Part shown: one piece after another, positions 33,095-41,295 of the stretch
How positions within the stretch are numbered: the first letter of the stretch is position 1
How the letters are laid out: each line of letters starts with the position of its first letter
Origin: DASUPK01 sp963821705
GTDB taxonomy: Bacteria; Actinomycetota; Thermoleophilia; Solirubrobacterales; 70-9
Direction: 5' to 3'
DNA length: 64,000 nt
NCBI GenBank assembly: GCA_963821705.1
Contig: CAWGEV010000006.1
Location: 248,001 to 312,000 of the forward strand
Position numbers and translations under genes: made by a program
The notes under the pieces: generated by a model
The model's input: the letters and a program-made list of their open reading frames with translations, nothing else
The model's database searches: none
What the model was told of the DNA's origin: nothing

Positions 33095-33691
33095 TCACCT
33101 CGACGCGAACCGGCGGAGGGCCTCCTTGCCTCCGCCGATCAGCGGATCGCCGTGCGCGAAGAGCAGGTTGTCGAAGTCGTGGTCGAGGAGCCGTGCATAC
33201 GCCTCGCGCAGGCCGGCCTTGACCTCCTCCGGATGGTCGCCGAGGAGATCGTCGGGGACGAAGTTCATCTCGCCCCCGTAATTGATGATCCCGTCGGCGA
33301 TCAGCAGCGCCCTGGCGTCGCGGATCAGCAGCGCGGTCTCGTCGGGACAGATCACGCCGACCTCCAAGGCCTCGATGCCGGGCGCGACCTCGGCGCCGAA
33401 ATCGAAGCCCTCCACGATCGCCCCGCCCTCGAACTCGTGCAACCCGGGCTTGGAGCACTCGATGACGCAGCCCAGCTCCTCCGCGAACCGCTCGGCGTGC
33501 CTGAGGTGGTGGCGGTTGCTGAGCAGGATCCGGTCCGGCGGCCGCTCGCGAAACGCATCCATGCCCTCATCCGGCGGCAGGAGCGGGTCGATCAGGGCGC
33601 CGGAGTCCGGGACCCAGTGCGAGCTCACCTCGATGTGGATCCTCGGGTGCTCCGCGGTCCAGTGGAAGACACCGGGGAGGACTTCTCTCAT
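33095..33691 (-). CDS. MBL-fold-like protein lacking the HxHxDH motif
   Basis: This protein has 198 residues. It resembles the compact MBL-like group: MREVLPGVFHWTAEHPRIHIEVSSHWVPDSGALIDPLLPP, then ILLSNRHHLRHAERFAEELG where HxHxDH would be expected, IEALEVGVICPDETALLIRDARALLIADGIINYGG and late NLLFAHGDPLIGGG. The metal motif is altered to RHHLRH. Other ligands (ADGI, HGDP) are present, so metal binding may be partial or changed. Function unknown. It is 35 bp upstream of the Nudix gene on the same strand and probably cotranscribed. Confidence 0.72.
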   Translation of the reverse strand: MREVLPGVFHWTAEHPRIHIEVSSHWVPDSGALIDPLLPPDEGMDAFRERPPDRILLSNRHHLRHAERFAEELGCVIECSKPGLHEFEGGAIVEGFDFGAEVAPGIEALEVGVICPDETALLIRDARALLIADGIINYGGEMNFVPDDLLGDHPEEVKAGLREAYARLLDHDFDNLLFAHGDPLIGGGKEALRRFASR

Positions 33692-33746
33692 CAGGCGGGC
33701 GGCTACCTGCAGAGCCAGGTCGAAGAGATGGACATTTGTCGCCGCC

Positions 33747-34394
33747 CTAGACCCACTGCAGGATCACCCCGAAGACGAGTATCGAGAGCACTACGATCGC
33801 CGCCATCGCGCCGACGATCCTCAGGCGGGATCGATTGTCGGGTCGATCGTAGACGTAGGCGGTGATGAGGAAGAACCAGAGGTAGCCGAAGACGACGATC
33901 AGCGGAACGCAGGGGAAGTTCCACCACCAGTATTCCCAGTGGAAGTAGCCCGTGCCGTGGAGGAGCACCTCGACGAACGTGGCGAAGATCGAGAAGCCGA
34001 GCCCGATCGTCAGCCGGTTCGGCATCCCGAGCAGCTTCGTCCTCGGGTCCGGAGGGAGGCTCTTGGCGTAGATCACCCCCGAGACCGCGAACATCAGCGA
34101 GATCTCGATCGTCAGCCCGATCAGGATCAGGTAGGCAGTGTCGCCGGTGACCGTCCAGAGCGCGGCGCGGTGCGAGAAATGCAGGACGAGCGAGTTGGCG
34201 ATCTCGTTGATCCAGTCGGCGAGCCAGAAGGTCAGCCCCGCAAGGACGACGTCCCAGCGCCCCCGTTCCACCTCGACGGCGTAGACGTAGATCACGAGCG
34301 TCAGCAGCGTGACCACGTACCACTTGAACTGATGCTCGTCACGGAGCAGGTGCTGGGCCTGCACCGTGAAGTCGGTCACCGCGGCGATCGGCAC
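33747..34394 (-). CDS. Multi-pass membrane protein of unknown function
   Basis: This protein has 215 residues and starts at GTG 34394. Six hydrophobic segments: WYVVTLLTLVIYVYAVEV, VVLAGLTFWLADWINEIANSLVL, AYLILIGLTIEISLMFAVSGVIYA, LTIGLGFSIFATFVEVLLHGTGYF, VPLIVVFGYLWFFLITAYVYD and VGAMAAIVVLSILVFGVILQWV. Conserved-looking polar residues sit in or near the helices (DWINEIAN, ATFVEVLLHGTGYFHWEYWWWNFP). I do not recognise a family. It is divergent from the DUF429 gene. Confidence 0.68.
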   Translation of the reverse strand: MPIAAVTDFTVQAQHLLRDEHQFKWYVVTLLTLVIYVYAVEVERGRWDVVLAGLTFWLADWINEIANSLVLHFSHRAALWTVTGDTAYLILIGLTIEISLMFAVSGVIYAKSLPPDPRTKLLGMPNRLTIGLGFSIFATFVEVLLHGTGYFHWEYWWWNFPCVPLIVVFGYLWFFLITAYVYDRPDNRSRLRIVGAMAAIVVLSILVFGVILQWV

Positions 34395-34437
34395 GCAGCG
34401 ACTCTATTCGGGTTCGCCCGGTGCATAGGATCGCCGG

Positions 34438-35193
34438 GTGCGGACGCTAGGCATCGACCTCGCGGCGCAGCCCGCCAACACGAGCGCCTGCGCGATCGAT
34501 TGGGGGCCGGCGCAGCCCAAGGTCTCGGATCTGAGGTCCGGGCTCGACGACGAGACGCTGCTCGACGCGATCTCGGAGGCCGACAAGGTCGGGATCGACG
34601 CGCCGTTCGGCTGGCCCGACGATTTCGTCGATGCCGTCAGCGCCCATCGCAACCGGTCGGGATGGCCGGGCAGCGGCGAGGACCAGGACGTCTACCGGTT
34701 CCACCTCAGCTTCCGGGCGACTGACCGGCGCCTGATCGAACGGGGGGCGCGTCGCCCGCTCAGCGTGTCGACGGACCTGATCGGTGTGGTCGCGATGCGG
34801 TGTGCCTACCTGCTGGACCGGCTCGCGGCCCGCGGCGAGCCGGTCGACCGGGCCGGGACGGGCAGGGTGCTCGAGGCCTACCCGGCCCCCGCACTCAACG
34901 GGTGGGGCATTTCCGCGGTCGGATACAAGAGCCGGGTCGGCGTGGCGCGCATCCCGGAGCTCCTCTCGCGAATCGAGGAGAGCCTCGGCGGCCTCCAGAT
35001 GACACCGCAGGAGCGAGAGGCCGCGGGCACCGACCACAACTGCTTCGACGCCCTGATCGCGTCGCTGGTGGCACGCGCCGCGGCCCTCGGCCTGACGCAA
35101 CCGCCCGAGACCGAGGAGGATCGCGACCGGGCCACGCGCGAGGGTTGGATCCACGTGCCTACGAACCCCCTCCCCCACCTGCTCGAGAGATGA
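34438..35193 (+). CDS. DUF429-family predicted nuclease
   Basis: This protein has 251 residues and starts at GTG 34438. MRTLGIDLAAQPANTSACAIDW is the first strand of an RNase H-like fold with the metal-binding Asp, then ADKVGIDAPFGWPDDFVDAV, FRATDRRL, GTGRVLEAYPAPAL and GTDHNCFDALIASLVARAAALG with the distal acidic residues. These features match DUF429. The biochemical role of the family is not established. The stop overlaps the next gene by 4 bp (ATGA), so translation is coupled. Confidence 0.82.
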   Translation: MRTLGIDLAAQPANTSACAIDWGPAQPKVSDLRSGLDDETLLDAISEADKVGIDAPFGWPDDFVDAVSAHRNRSGWPGSGEDQDVYRFHLSFRATDRRLIERGARRPLSVSTDLIGVVAMRCAYLLDRLAARGEPVDRAGTGRVLEAYPAPALNGWGISAVGYKSRVGVARIPELLSRIEESLGGLQMTPQEREAAGTDHNCFDALIASLVARAAALGLTQPPETEEDRDRATREGWIHVPTNPLPHLLER

Positions 35194-35942
35194 CCCGGGA
35201 TCACGAGGAGAAGCTCTCTCCGCGCAGCGTGCTCTCCGAGATGTGGGCGATCTACCTGCACCATTGGCGCTTCCTGGTCCCCGCCGCCGTGATCATCCTG
35301 CTGCCCCAGGCGGTGGCCGATGGAGTGCTCGAGGGCTTCCACGTCGAGCACATCAGGAACCTCATCGACGTCGCGACGGTCGGGGTTGCCCTGCTCACGG
35401 CCGCCGTCAACCTGATGGGCCAGGCGATCTACGCGGGCCTCACCGCCGCGGCGGTCGTCGACTGGCGAGCGAGCCAGCCGCTGCCGCCGATCAAGGCCCT
35501 GATCCGCTCGCTGCCGATCGGCCGACTGATCCTGCTCGACCTCGCGGTCACGCTCGGCGCCGCCATCGGCTTCGTCCTGCTCATCATCCCGGGGTTCATC
35601 TTCCTCACGTACGTCGCGGCCTCCGCTCCCGTCATGAAGCTCGAGCACCGTGGCGTGTGGGAGTCGATGAGGAGGAGCGTTCAGCTGGTTCGGGGCAGGG
35701 CCTGGAGCGTGTTCGTGCTCGTGGCGGGAATCATCGCCGTGACCGAGCTGGCCGTTCAGGTGATCGTCACCCCGTTCAGCGGCGTGGCGGTGCTGACGAT
35801 CGTGAATCTGATCGGCGAGGCGATCTTCCAGCCCTTCGAGGGCCTGGTGATAGCGATCGTCGCGGTACGCCTGCTGGTGCTCCACGGCGAGGCGCCGGAG
35901 CCGACCGAGATGGCCAAGGCCCTGGTCGGCGCGGACCACTGA
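35190..35942 (+). CDS. GDPD-membrane-domain-like (DUF7847-type) membrane protein
   Basis: This protein has 250 residues. It starts MTRDHEEKLSPRSVLSEMWAIYLHHWRFLVPAAVIILLPQAVAD and has about five helices, including TVGVALLTAAVNLMGQAIYAGLTAA, ILLDLAVTLGAAIGFVLLIIPGFIFLTYVAASAPVM and SVFVLVAGIIAVTELAVQVIV. The IPGxIFLxYxxxSAPVMKLEHRGVWESMRRSVQLVRGRAWSVF block is typical of the membrane domain found in glycerophosphodiester phosphodiesterases and free-standing relatives. No catalytic part is present. It ends 14 bp before a strong hairpin. Confidence 0.72.
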   Translation: MTRDHEEKLSPRSVLSEMWAIYLHHWRFLVPAAVIILLPQAVADGVLEGFHVEHIRNLIDVATVGVALLTAAVNLMGQAIYAGLTAAAVVDWRASQPLPPIKALIRSLPIGRLILLDLAVTLGAAIGFVLLIIPGFIFLTYVAASAPVMKLEHRGVWESMRRSVQLVRGRAWSVFVLVAGIIAVTELAVQVIVTPFSGVAVLTIVNLIGEAIFQPFEGLVIAIVAVRLLVLHGEAPEPTEMAKALVGADH

Positions 35943-35956
35943 GGTCCGGAATGCAA

Positions 35957-35983
35957 ACGGGCCGCCCCCCTAGGGCGGCCCGT
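35957..35983. terminator. Perfect GC hairpin, terminator candidate
   Basis: ACGGGCCGCCC (35957-35967) pairs perfectly with GGGCGGCCCGT (35973-35983) around loop CCCTA. On the plus strand it follows the membrane protein gene by 14 bp. On the minus strand it is followed by TTTGCATT, which is closer to an intrinsic terminator, so it could also end a minus-strand transcript from the 36.0-36.2 kb gap. Confidence 0.65.
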
Positions 35984-36189
35984 GAGTCGAATCTGCGGCG
36001 GGCGGGTGGTCCCTGCGCTTCTTGGTTTCCTGCCCCCCTTGGCCCGAGCAGTCTCCTCGCCGCCGCTCTATGCGTCATCGGGAAGAACTGCGGCTTCCGG
36101 TCAGTAGTTCTCCACCATGCAGCGTTCAGTACCCGTCTCTCACCACGAACGGGAGTGACGGCAGCCGCCCCGCGCGCGATGATCCGGGC
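35984..36189. other. Gap before wax ester synthase, no gene seen
   Basis: This stretch contains no convincing coding frame and no tRNA-, SRP-, RNase P- or tmRNA-like core on either strand. It must carry the promoter of the downstream pair (36190-38198). The minus strand could encode a small RNA ending at the 35957-35983 hairpin, but I see no conserved motif. Confidence 0.4.
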
Positions 36190-37524
36190 GTGAGCCCCGA
36201 GGCGAGAGAGCGGTTGAGCGTCGACGACGCGCAGATCCTGCGGCTGGAGTCCCAGACGATCAAGGGCCACACCGGCAAGGTCCTCGTCCTCGCGCCCGAC
36301 TCCCACGCGCAGCCGCTGTCCGTGGATCGCCTACGGGAGCGCGTGGCGGAGCGGATGGACGGCTTCCCGCGGCTGAGCCAACGGGTCGTGGAACCGAGGT
36401 TCGGCCTGGGCCGGCCCGCCTGGAGGAAGGCCGATCAGGTGGACCTCGAGTGGCACGTCGCCGAGCCCGCCCGCGCGGACCCGCTCTCCGACGAGGAGCT
36501 CCGCCAGGCGGTCGGGGAGCTGCTCTCGGAACGGCTCGACCACACCCGTCCCCTGTGGAGGATCGACGCCCTGCCCCTCACCGGCCAGCGGTTCGCGCTC
36601 GTCGGCCGGATCCATCACGCGATGGCCGACGGCGTCAGCGCCATCCGCCTCGCCGCCGGGCTGCTCTGGGACGAGGACTCCGAATCGCCCGCGCCGAAGC
36701 CGGTCGTCCACGACCAGAGCCCGGCTCCAGGGAAGGGGGCGGATCCCGCCCCCAAGGGCTCCGCCCCGCCGGCCGGGGAGGCACGGATCGTGGTCCGCCT
36801 GCCCGCCGCGCTCTGGAGGGAGCTCCGCCCGGGGCGGGACACCACGCTCGATCAGCACATCGGCCCCGGACGGGAGGTCGCCTGGACCATGTTCCCCCTC
36901 GAGCGTCTCAAGCGGATCGAGCATGGCGCGGCCGAACGGGTCACGGTGAACGACGTGGTACTCGCGGTTGTCGCCGGCGGGCTGCGGCGGTGGCTCCCGG
37001 AGGTCGGCGGGATCGCCGAGGACCTCAAGGTGCAGTGCCCGGTCTGCCTCCACGCCCGCGAGGAGGAGAAGGGACAGCTCGGCAACCGGGACTCCTTCAT
37101 GAACGTCGACCTCCCGATCGCCGAGGAGGATCCGGCCGAGCGCCTGCGTTTCATCAACGCCGAGACGCGGGAGAGAAAGCTCGATCACGATGCGGACAGC
37201 CTGTACGCCTTCTTTCACGCGCTCGGCCGCTTCCGGCCGATCTACAAGGGGGTCACGCGCTTGACCTCCGGGCCCCGCGAGTTCGCGCTCTCGGTGTCGA
37301 ACGTCCCCGGCCCAAAGCAGCGGGCGGTGATCCTCGGCCACGCCGTCGAGCAGTTCTGCTCGTTCGCGGAGCCCGCCGACCGCCACGCGCTTCGCATCTC
37401 CATCATCTCGTTGAGCGGCGAGCTTGCCTTCGGTCTCTGCTCCGATCCCGACTCGATCTCCGATCTCGACGGGCTGCGCGGCTCCCTGGCCGACGCCATC
37501 TCCGAGCTGGAGGGGGCCGTCTGA
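36190..37524 (+). CDS. Wax ester synthase/diacylglycerol acyltransferase (WS/DGAT)
   Basis: This 444-residue protein starts at GTG 36190. The catalytic motif HHxxxDG is IHHAMADGVSAIRLA (His142, His143, Asp147, Gly148). Other family blocks: LSVDDAQILRLESQTIKGHTGKVLVL, PRLSQRVVEPRFGLGRPAWRKADQVDLEWHV, LDHTRPLWRIDAL, VNDVVLAVVAGGLRRWL, and the C-terminal LSVSNVPGPKQRAVILGHAVEQFCSFA. It transfers acyl groups from acyl-CoA to fatty alcohol or diacylglycerol for storage lipid. The stop overlaps the LigD phosphoesterase start (TGATG), an unusual pairing. Confidence 0.9.
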   Translation: MSPEARERLSVDDAQILRLESQTIKGHTGKVLVLAPDSHAQPLSVDRLRERVAERMDGFPRLSQRVVEPRFGLGRPAWRKADQVDLEWHVAEPARADPLSDEELRQAVGELLSERLDHTRPLWRIDALPLTGQRFALVGRIHHAMADGVSAIRLAAGLLWDEDSESPAPKPVVHDQSPAPGKGADPAPKGSAPPAGEARIVVRLPAALWRELRPGRDTTLDQHIGPGREVAWTMFPLERLKRIEHGAAERVTVNDVVLAVVAGGLRRWLPEVGGIAEDLKVQCPVCLHAREEEKGQLGNRDSFMNVDLPIAEEDPAERLRFINAETRERKLDHDADSLYAFFHALGRFRPIYKGVTRLTSGPREFALSVSNVPGPKQRAVILGHAVEQFCSFAEPADRHALRISIISLSGELAFGLCSDPDSISDLDGLRGSLADAISELEGAV

Positions 37525-38198
37525 TGGCCGCCAAGGCGGCATCCAGGCCGAAGGGCTCGCTGGCCGAGTACGAGGGCAAGCGGGACTTCTCGAAGACCGC
37601 CGAGCCGAGCGCCAAGGGCAAGCGGAAGGGGAAGGCGAAGCGCCGGCATCCCCGATTCGCCTTCCAGAAGCACTCCGCCACCTCCGAGCACTACGACCTG
37701 CGCCTCGAGGTCGACGGCGTCCTCGCCTCGTGGGCGGTCCCCAAGGGCCCCTCGCTCGACCCGCGCGACAAGCGGCTCGCCATGCGCACCGAGGACCATC
37801 CCCTCGAGTACCTGGAATGGGAGGGAGTGATCCCGGAGGGCGAGTACGGCGCCGGGCCGATGATCGTCTGGGACCGCGGCGTGTTCCAGAACATCTCGGA
37901 GACGAGGCGGGGCGAGCCGATGGAGCTGGCGGACGCGATCCGGAAAGGCGACGTGAAGATCTTCCTGCTCGGCGAGAAGGTGAAGGGCGCCTACGCCCTG
38001 GTCCGGACCGGACCGCCGGGCGACCGGGAGAAGTGGCTGCTGATCAAGAAGCGCGACGAGGGCGCGGACGCCCGCCGCAGGCCGACGTCGTCGCAGCCGG
38101 AGTCGGTGCTCAGCGGCCGCACGATCGAGCAGGTCCTCGACGAGGAGGCCGAGCTGGGGCAGTTCAGCCGCCACCGGGCACGGCGGCCGCGGCGCTAG
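37524..38198 (+). CDS. LigD-type 3'-phosphoesterase domain protein
   Basis: This 224-residue protein is a free-standing LigD PE domain, which trims 3'-phosphate or 3'-ribonucleotide ends during non-homologous end joining. A basic N-terminus (KGKRKGKAKRR) precedes RFAFQKHSATSEHYDLRLEVDGVLASWAVPKGPSLDPRDKRLAMRTEDHPLEYLEWEGVIPEGEYGAGPMIVWDRG. It carries the metal/catalytic His (QKHSATSEHYDLRLE) and EDHPLEY. LGEKVKGAYALVRT and EKWLLIKKRDE follow. Polymerase and ligase parts are encoded elsewhere in the window (16508, 18279). Confidence 0.93.
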   Translation: MAAKAASRPKGSLAEYEGKRDFSKTAEPSAKGKRKGKAKRRHPRFAFQKHSATSEHYDLRLEVDGVLASWAVPKGPSLDPRDKRLAMRTEDHPLEYLEWEGVIPEGEYGAGPMIVWDRGVFQNISETRRGEPMELADAIRKGDVKIFLLGEKVKGAYALVRTGPPGDREKWLLIKKRDEGADARRRPTSSQPESVLSGRTIEQVLDEEAELGQFSRHRARRPRR

Positions 38199-38207
38199 TC
38201 TGGGCCC

Positions 38208-39682
38208 GTGGCCACCGCGGCCGAGGCACGGACGCTTCAGAACTTCGTCGGCGGGTCCTTCGTGGACGCCGCCGCCGACGCGACCCTCGAGGACCGCGAT
38301 CCCGCGACCGGCGAGCTCGCGGCGCGTGTCCCGCTCTCGGGCGCCGCTGACGTCGATGCGGCCGTCCGGGCGGCGCGCCAGGCCCAGCCCGCCTGGCGCG
38401 CAGGTGCCGCCGCAGGATCGCGCCCGGCACGTGCTGGCGCTGCGCGACGCGCTCGTCGGCCATCGCGACGAGCTCGCCGCGCTGGTCACGGCCGACATGG
38501 GCAAGACGCTGGCCGACGCCAACGGCGAGGTCGGCCGCGGGATCGAGTCGGTCGAGTCCGCGGCGGCGATTCCGCATCTGCTCAAGGGCGAGAACCTGGA
38601 GGGCGTCGCCCGCGGCGTCGACGTCGAGATGGTCCGCCAGCCGGTCGGAGTGGTCGCGGCGATCACCCCCTTCAACTTCCCGGCGATGATCCCGCTCTGG
38701 TTCCTGCCCTACGCCGTCGCCTGCGGCAACAGCTTCGTCCTGAAGCCCTCCGAGCAGGACCCGCTGGCCTCGGTCAGCGGATCTTCGAGCTGATCGCGGA
38801 GGACGAGATCTTCCCGCCCGGCGTCGTCAACCTCGTGCACGGCGGCCGCGAGGCGGTCAACGTCGCTGCTCGACCACGACGAGGTCGACGCGATCTCCTT
38901 CGTCGGCCAGGCGAGCACCGCGCGCTACATCGCGCACGCGCTCGGCGGAGACCGGCAAGCGGGTGCAGGCGCTCGGCGGCGCGAAGAACTCGATGGTCGT
39001 CGATGCCCGACGCCGACCTCTCGGCCTCGATCCCGGCGATCACGGCCTCCGCCTTCGGCGCCGCCGGCCAGCGCTGCCTCGCGGGCTCCGTCTGCGTCCT
39101 CGTCGGCGACGAGTCCAGGCAGGCCGAGGTGCGCGCACACCTGCGGAACGCGTGCCGAGGAGCTCACCACCGGCCCGGGCGCCGACGCCGAGACCGACGT
39201 CTGCCCGCTGGTCACCCCGGAGGCTCGCGAGCGGGTCGAGGCGGCGATCGGCGGCCGCTCGAGCGAGGGCGGCTCCGAGGTGGTCCTCGACGGCCGGATG
39301 GGCGGCGGCGACGCCGGCGCGATCCTCGGGCCGACGATCGTCGACGGTGACGGACCCCGAGTCGGAGCTGGCGCGGGAGGAGCTCTTCGGCCCGGTGCTG
39401 GCGCTGGTCGGCGTGCCGGACCTCGACGCCGCGATCGAGTTCGTCAACGGCTCCCGCTACGGCAACGCGGGCTCGATCTTCACCACCTCCGGCGCCGCCG
39501 CCCGCGCCTACCGCTGGGGGGTCGAGGCCGGGATGCTCGGGGTCAACATCGGCGTCCCCGCCCCGGTCGCCTGGTTCCCGTTCTCGGGCTGGAAGGACTC
39601 GATCGACGGCGACCTGCACGCCAACGGCACCGACGCGGTCGACTTCTACACGCGCAAGAAGGTCGTCACCAGCCGCTGGTAG
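38208..39682 (+). pseudogene. mmsA: Methylmalonate-semialdehyde dehydrogenase (CoA-acylating), multiple frameshifts
   Basis: Pieces in three frames join into one aldehyde dehydrogenase: NFVGGSFVDAAADATLEDRDPATGE, RQPVGVVAAITPFNFPAMIPLWFLPYAVACGNSFVLKPSEQDPLAS, IFELIAEDEIFPPGVVNLVHGG, ISFVGQASTARYIAH, KRVQALGGAKNSMVV, FGAAGQRCLAGSVCVLVGD with the catalytic Cys, and ELAREELFGPVLALV. Frame changes fall at about 38402, 38775, 38865, 38947, 39002, 39153 and 39346: six single-base gains and one loss. Correcting them gives about 489 residues, the normal family length. It oxidises (methyl)malonate semialdehyde to propionyl- or acetyl-CoA in valine and propionate metabolism. Confidence 0.85.
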
Positions 39683-41239
39683 CTACCAGGAGTCGACCGT
39701 GCGGCCGCTCGGCGCCGGATCGCCGGCCGCGGCAAGGGTGCGGGCGATGATCGCCCGGGTGTCGGCCGGATCGATGACGTCGTCGATCTCGAAGATCTCG
39801 GCGGCGTTCAGCGCCCTGGCGTTGTCGTACATCTGAGCGGTGAGCTCGCGGACGCGCTGCTCGCGCTCGCCCTCGTCCTCGATCGCGTCGAGGTCCTTGC
39901 GCAGGGCGAGGCGCACCGCGCCCTCCAGCCCCATCGGACCGAGCGTCGCGTCGGGCCACGCCACCGTCAGCAGCGGCTCGTGCAGGCTGCCGAACGCCAT
40001 CGCCTGGGCGCCCAGGCCGTAACCACGGCGCAGGACAACGGCGATGGTCGGAACGGTGAGGGCGCCACCGGCGATCAGCATCCGGCAGCAATGGCGGACG
40101 AGCGCGTCCCGCTCGGCGTCGGGGCCGACCATGTAGCCGGGCGTGTCGATCAGGGAGACCACCGGAACTCCGAAGGCGTCGCAGAGCTGCATGAAGTGGG
40201 CGGCCTTGTCCCCCGCGTCTCCCGTGACCACGCCGGCCTGGTGCTGGGTGTTGTTGGCGACGATGCCCACCGGGCGTCCCTCGATCCGGGCCAGCGCGGT
40301 GAGGAGCTCGGGTGCGAAGCGCTCCCGCAGGACCGTGACGGAGCCCTCGTCGCACACCGTCCGGACGATCGGCATCACGTCGTAGGCGCGCCGGGAGCTC
40401 TCGGGCACTACGTCGCGCAGCGCCGCCTGGTCGGCGGCGGACCACTCCTCGACCGACCCGCGGAGGTAGCCGAGCAGGCGCTTCGCCGTGGCGACCGCCT
40501 CCGCCTCGTCCTCCACCACGACGTCGAGAACACCGTTCGGCGCCTGCACGTCGACCGGGCCGACGTCCTCGGGCTGGACGTCGCCGAGGCCACCGCCCGC
40601 GATCATCGCGGGACCGGCCATGCCGAGCGAGGAGTTCATCGTGGCGACGATCAGGTCCGAGCAGCCCGCGATCACGGCGTTGCCGGCGAAGCAGTTGCCG
40701 GAGACGATCGAGATCCGCGGGACATGGCCCGAGAGCCTCGCCCAGAGCGCAAACGCCCGGACCTGGAGCGCGCTCACCACCGGATGGTCGGTGTCCCCCG
40801 GCCGGCCCCCGCCGCCCTCGGCGAAGAAGACGACCGGCAGCCGCATCCGCTCGATCACCTCGAACATCCGGTCCTTCTTGAAGTGCCCGACCGTGCCCTG
40901 GGTGCCGGCCAGGACCGTGTAGTCGTAGGCGAGGACCGCGGCCGGATGTCCGTCGACCGTGGCGGTGCCGGCGACGAGTCCGTCGGCCGGAGTGTTGGCT
41001 CTGAGGTCCTCCGGGCTGCGGCGCGCCAGCTGCTGGGCGATCGCGTAGCGCCCGTACTCCACCCATGACCCCTCGTCGATCAGGTCGGTGACGTTCTCGC
41101 GTGCCGTCCGCCCTCCCCGCTCGTGGCGCTTGGTGACGGCCTCCTCTCGCGCCGCGTCCTCCGTCAGTCCACGCCGCCGCTCGAGCTCTGCGAGGTCGTC
41201 CCGGGCGGGACTGGGATCCGTGTCGTTCTCCCGCGGCAT
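39683..41239 (-). CDS. Acyl-CoA carboxylase carboxyltransferase subunit
   Basis: This protein has 518 residues. ATG 41239 is chosen; the frame extends further but without coding character. The two crotonase-like halves of a biotin-dependent carboxyltransferase are visible: KRHERGGRTARENVTDLIDEGSWVEYGRYA, VLAYDYTVLAGTQGTVGHFKKDRMFEVIERMRLPVVFFAEGGGGRP, SIVSGNCFAGNAVIAGCSDLIVA, and in the C half VGIVANNTQHQAGVVTGDAGDKAAHFMQLCDAFGVPVVSLIDTPGYMVGPDAERDALVRHC. It moves CO2 from carboxybiotin to an acyl-CoA. No biotin carboxylase gene is adjacent. It converges on mmsA without any gap. Confidence 0.92.
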   Translation of the reverse strand: MPRENDTDPSPARDDLAELERRRGLTEDAAREEAVTKRHERGGRTARENVTDLIDEGSWVEYGRYAIAQQLARRSPEDLRANTPADGLVAGTATVDGHPAAVLAYDYTVLAGTQGTVGHFKKDRMFEVIERMRLPVVFFAEGGGGRPGDTDHPVVSALQVRAFALWARLSGHVPRISIVSGNCFAGNAVIAGCSDLIVATMNSSLGMAGPAMIAGGGLGDVQPEDVGPVDVQAPNGVLDVVVEDEAEAVATAKRLLGYLRGSVEEWSAADQAALRDVVPESSRRAYDVMPIVRTVCDEGSVTVLRERFAPELLTALARIEGRPVGIVANNTQHQAGVVTGDAGDKAAHFMQLCDAFGVPVVSLIDTPGYMVGPDAERDALVRHCCRMLIAGGALTVPTIAVVLRRGYGLGAQAMAFGSLHEPLLTVAWPDATLGPMGLEGAVRLALRKDLDAIEDEGEREQRVRELTAQMYDNARALNAAEIFEIDDVIDPADTRAIIARTLAAAGDPAPSGRTVDSW

Positions 41240-41295
41240 TGCCGCTGGAGTATCCAGGGAAGAACCCGCGGTGGCCTCGCCGCCGCGGGGGGCGC

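Noticed and set aside
35984..36189. Possible SRP RNA, RNase P RNA or tmRNA in the gap
   Set aside because: None of the conserved cores of these RNAs can be found on either strand.
38208..39682. Programmed frameshifting in mmsA
   Set aside because: Seven shifts without slippery sequences or conserved spacing cannot be explained by recoding.
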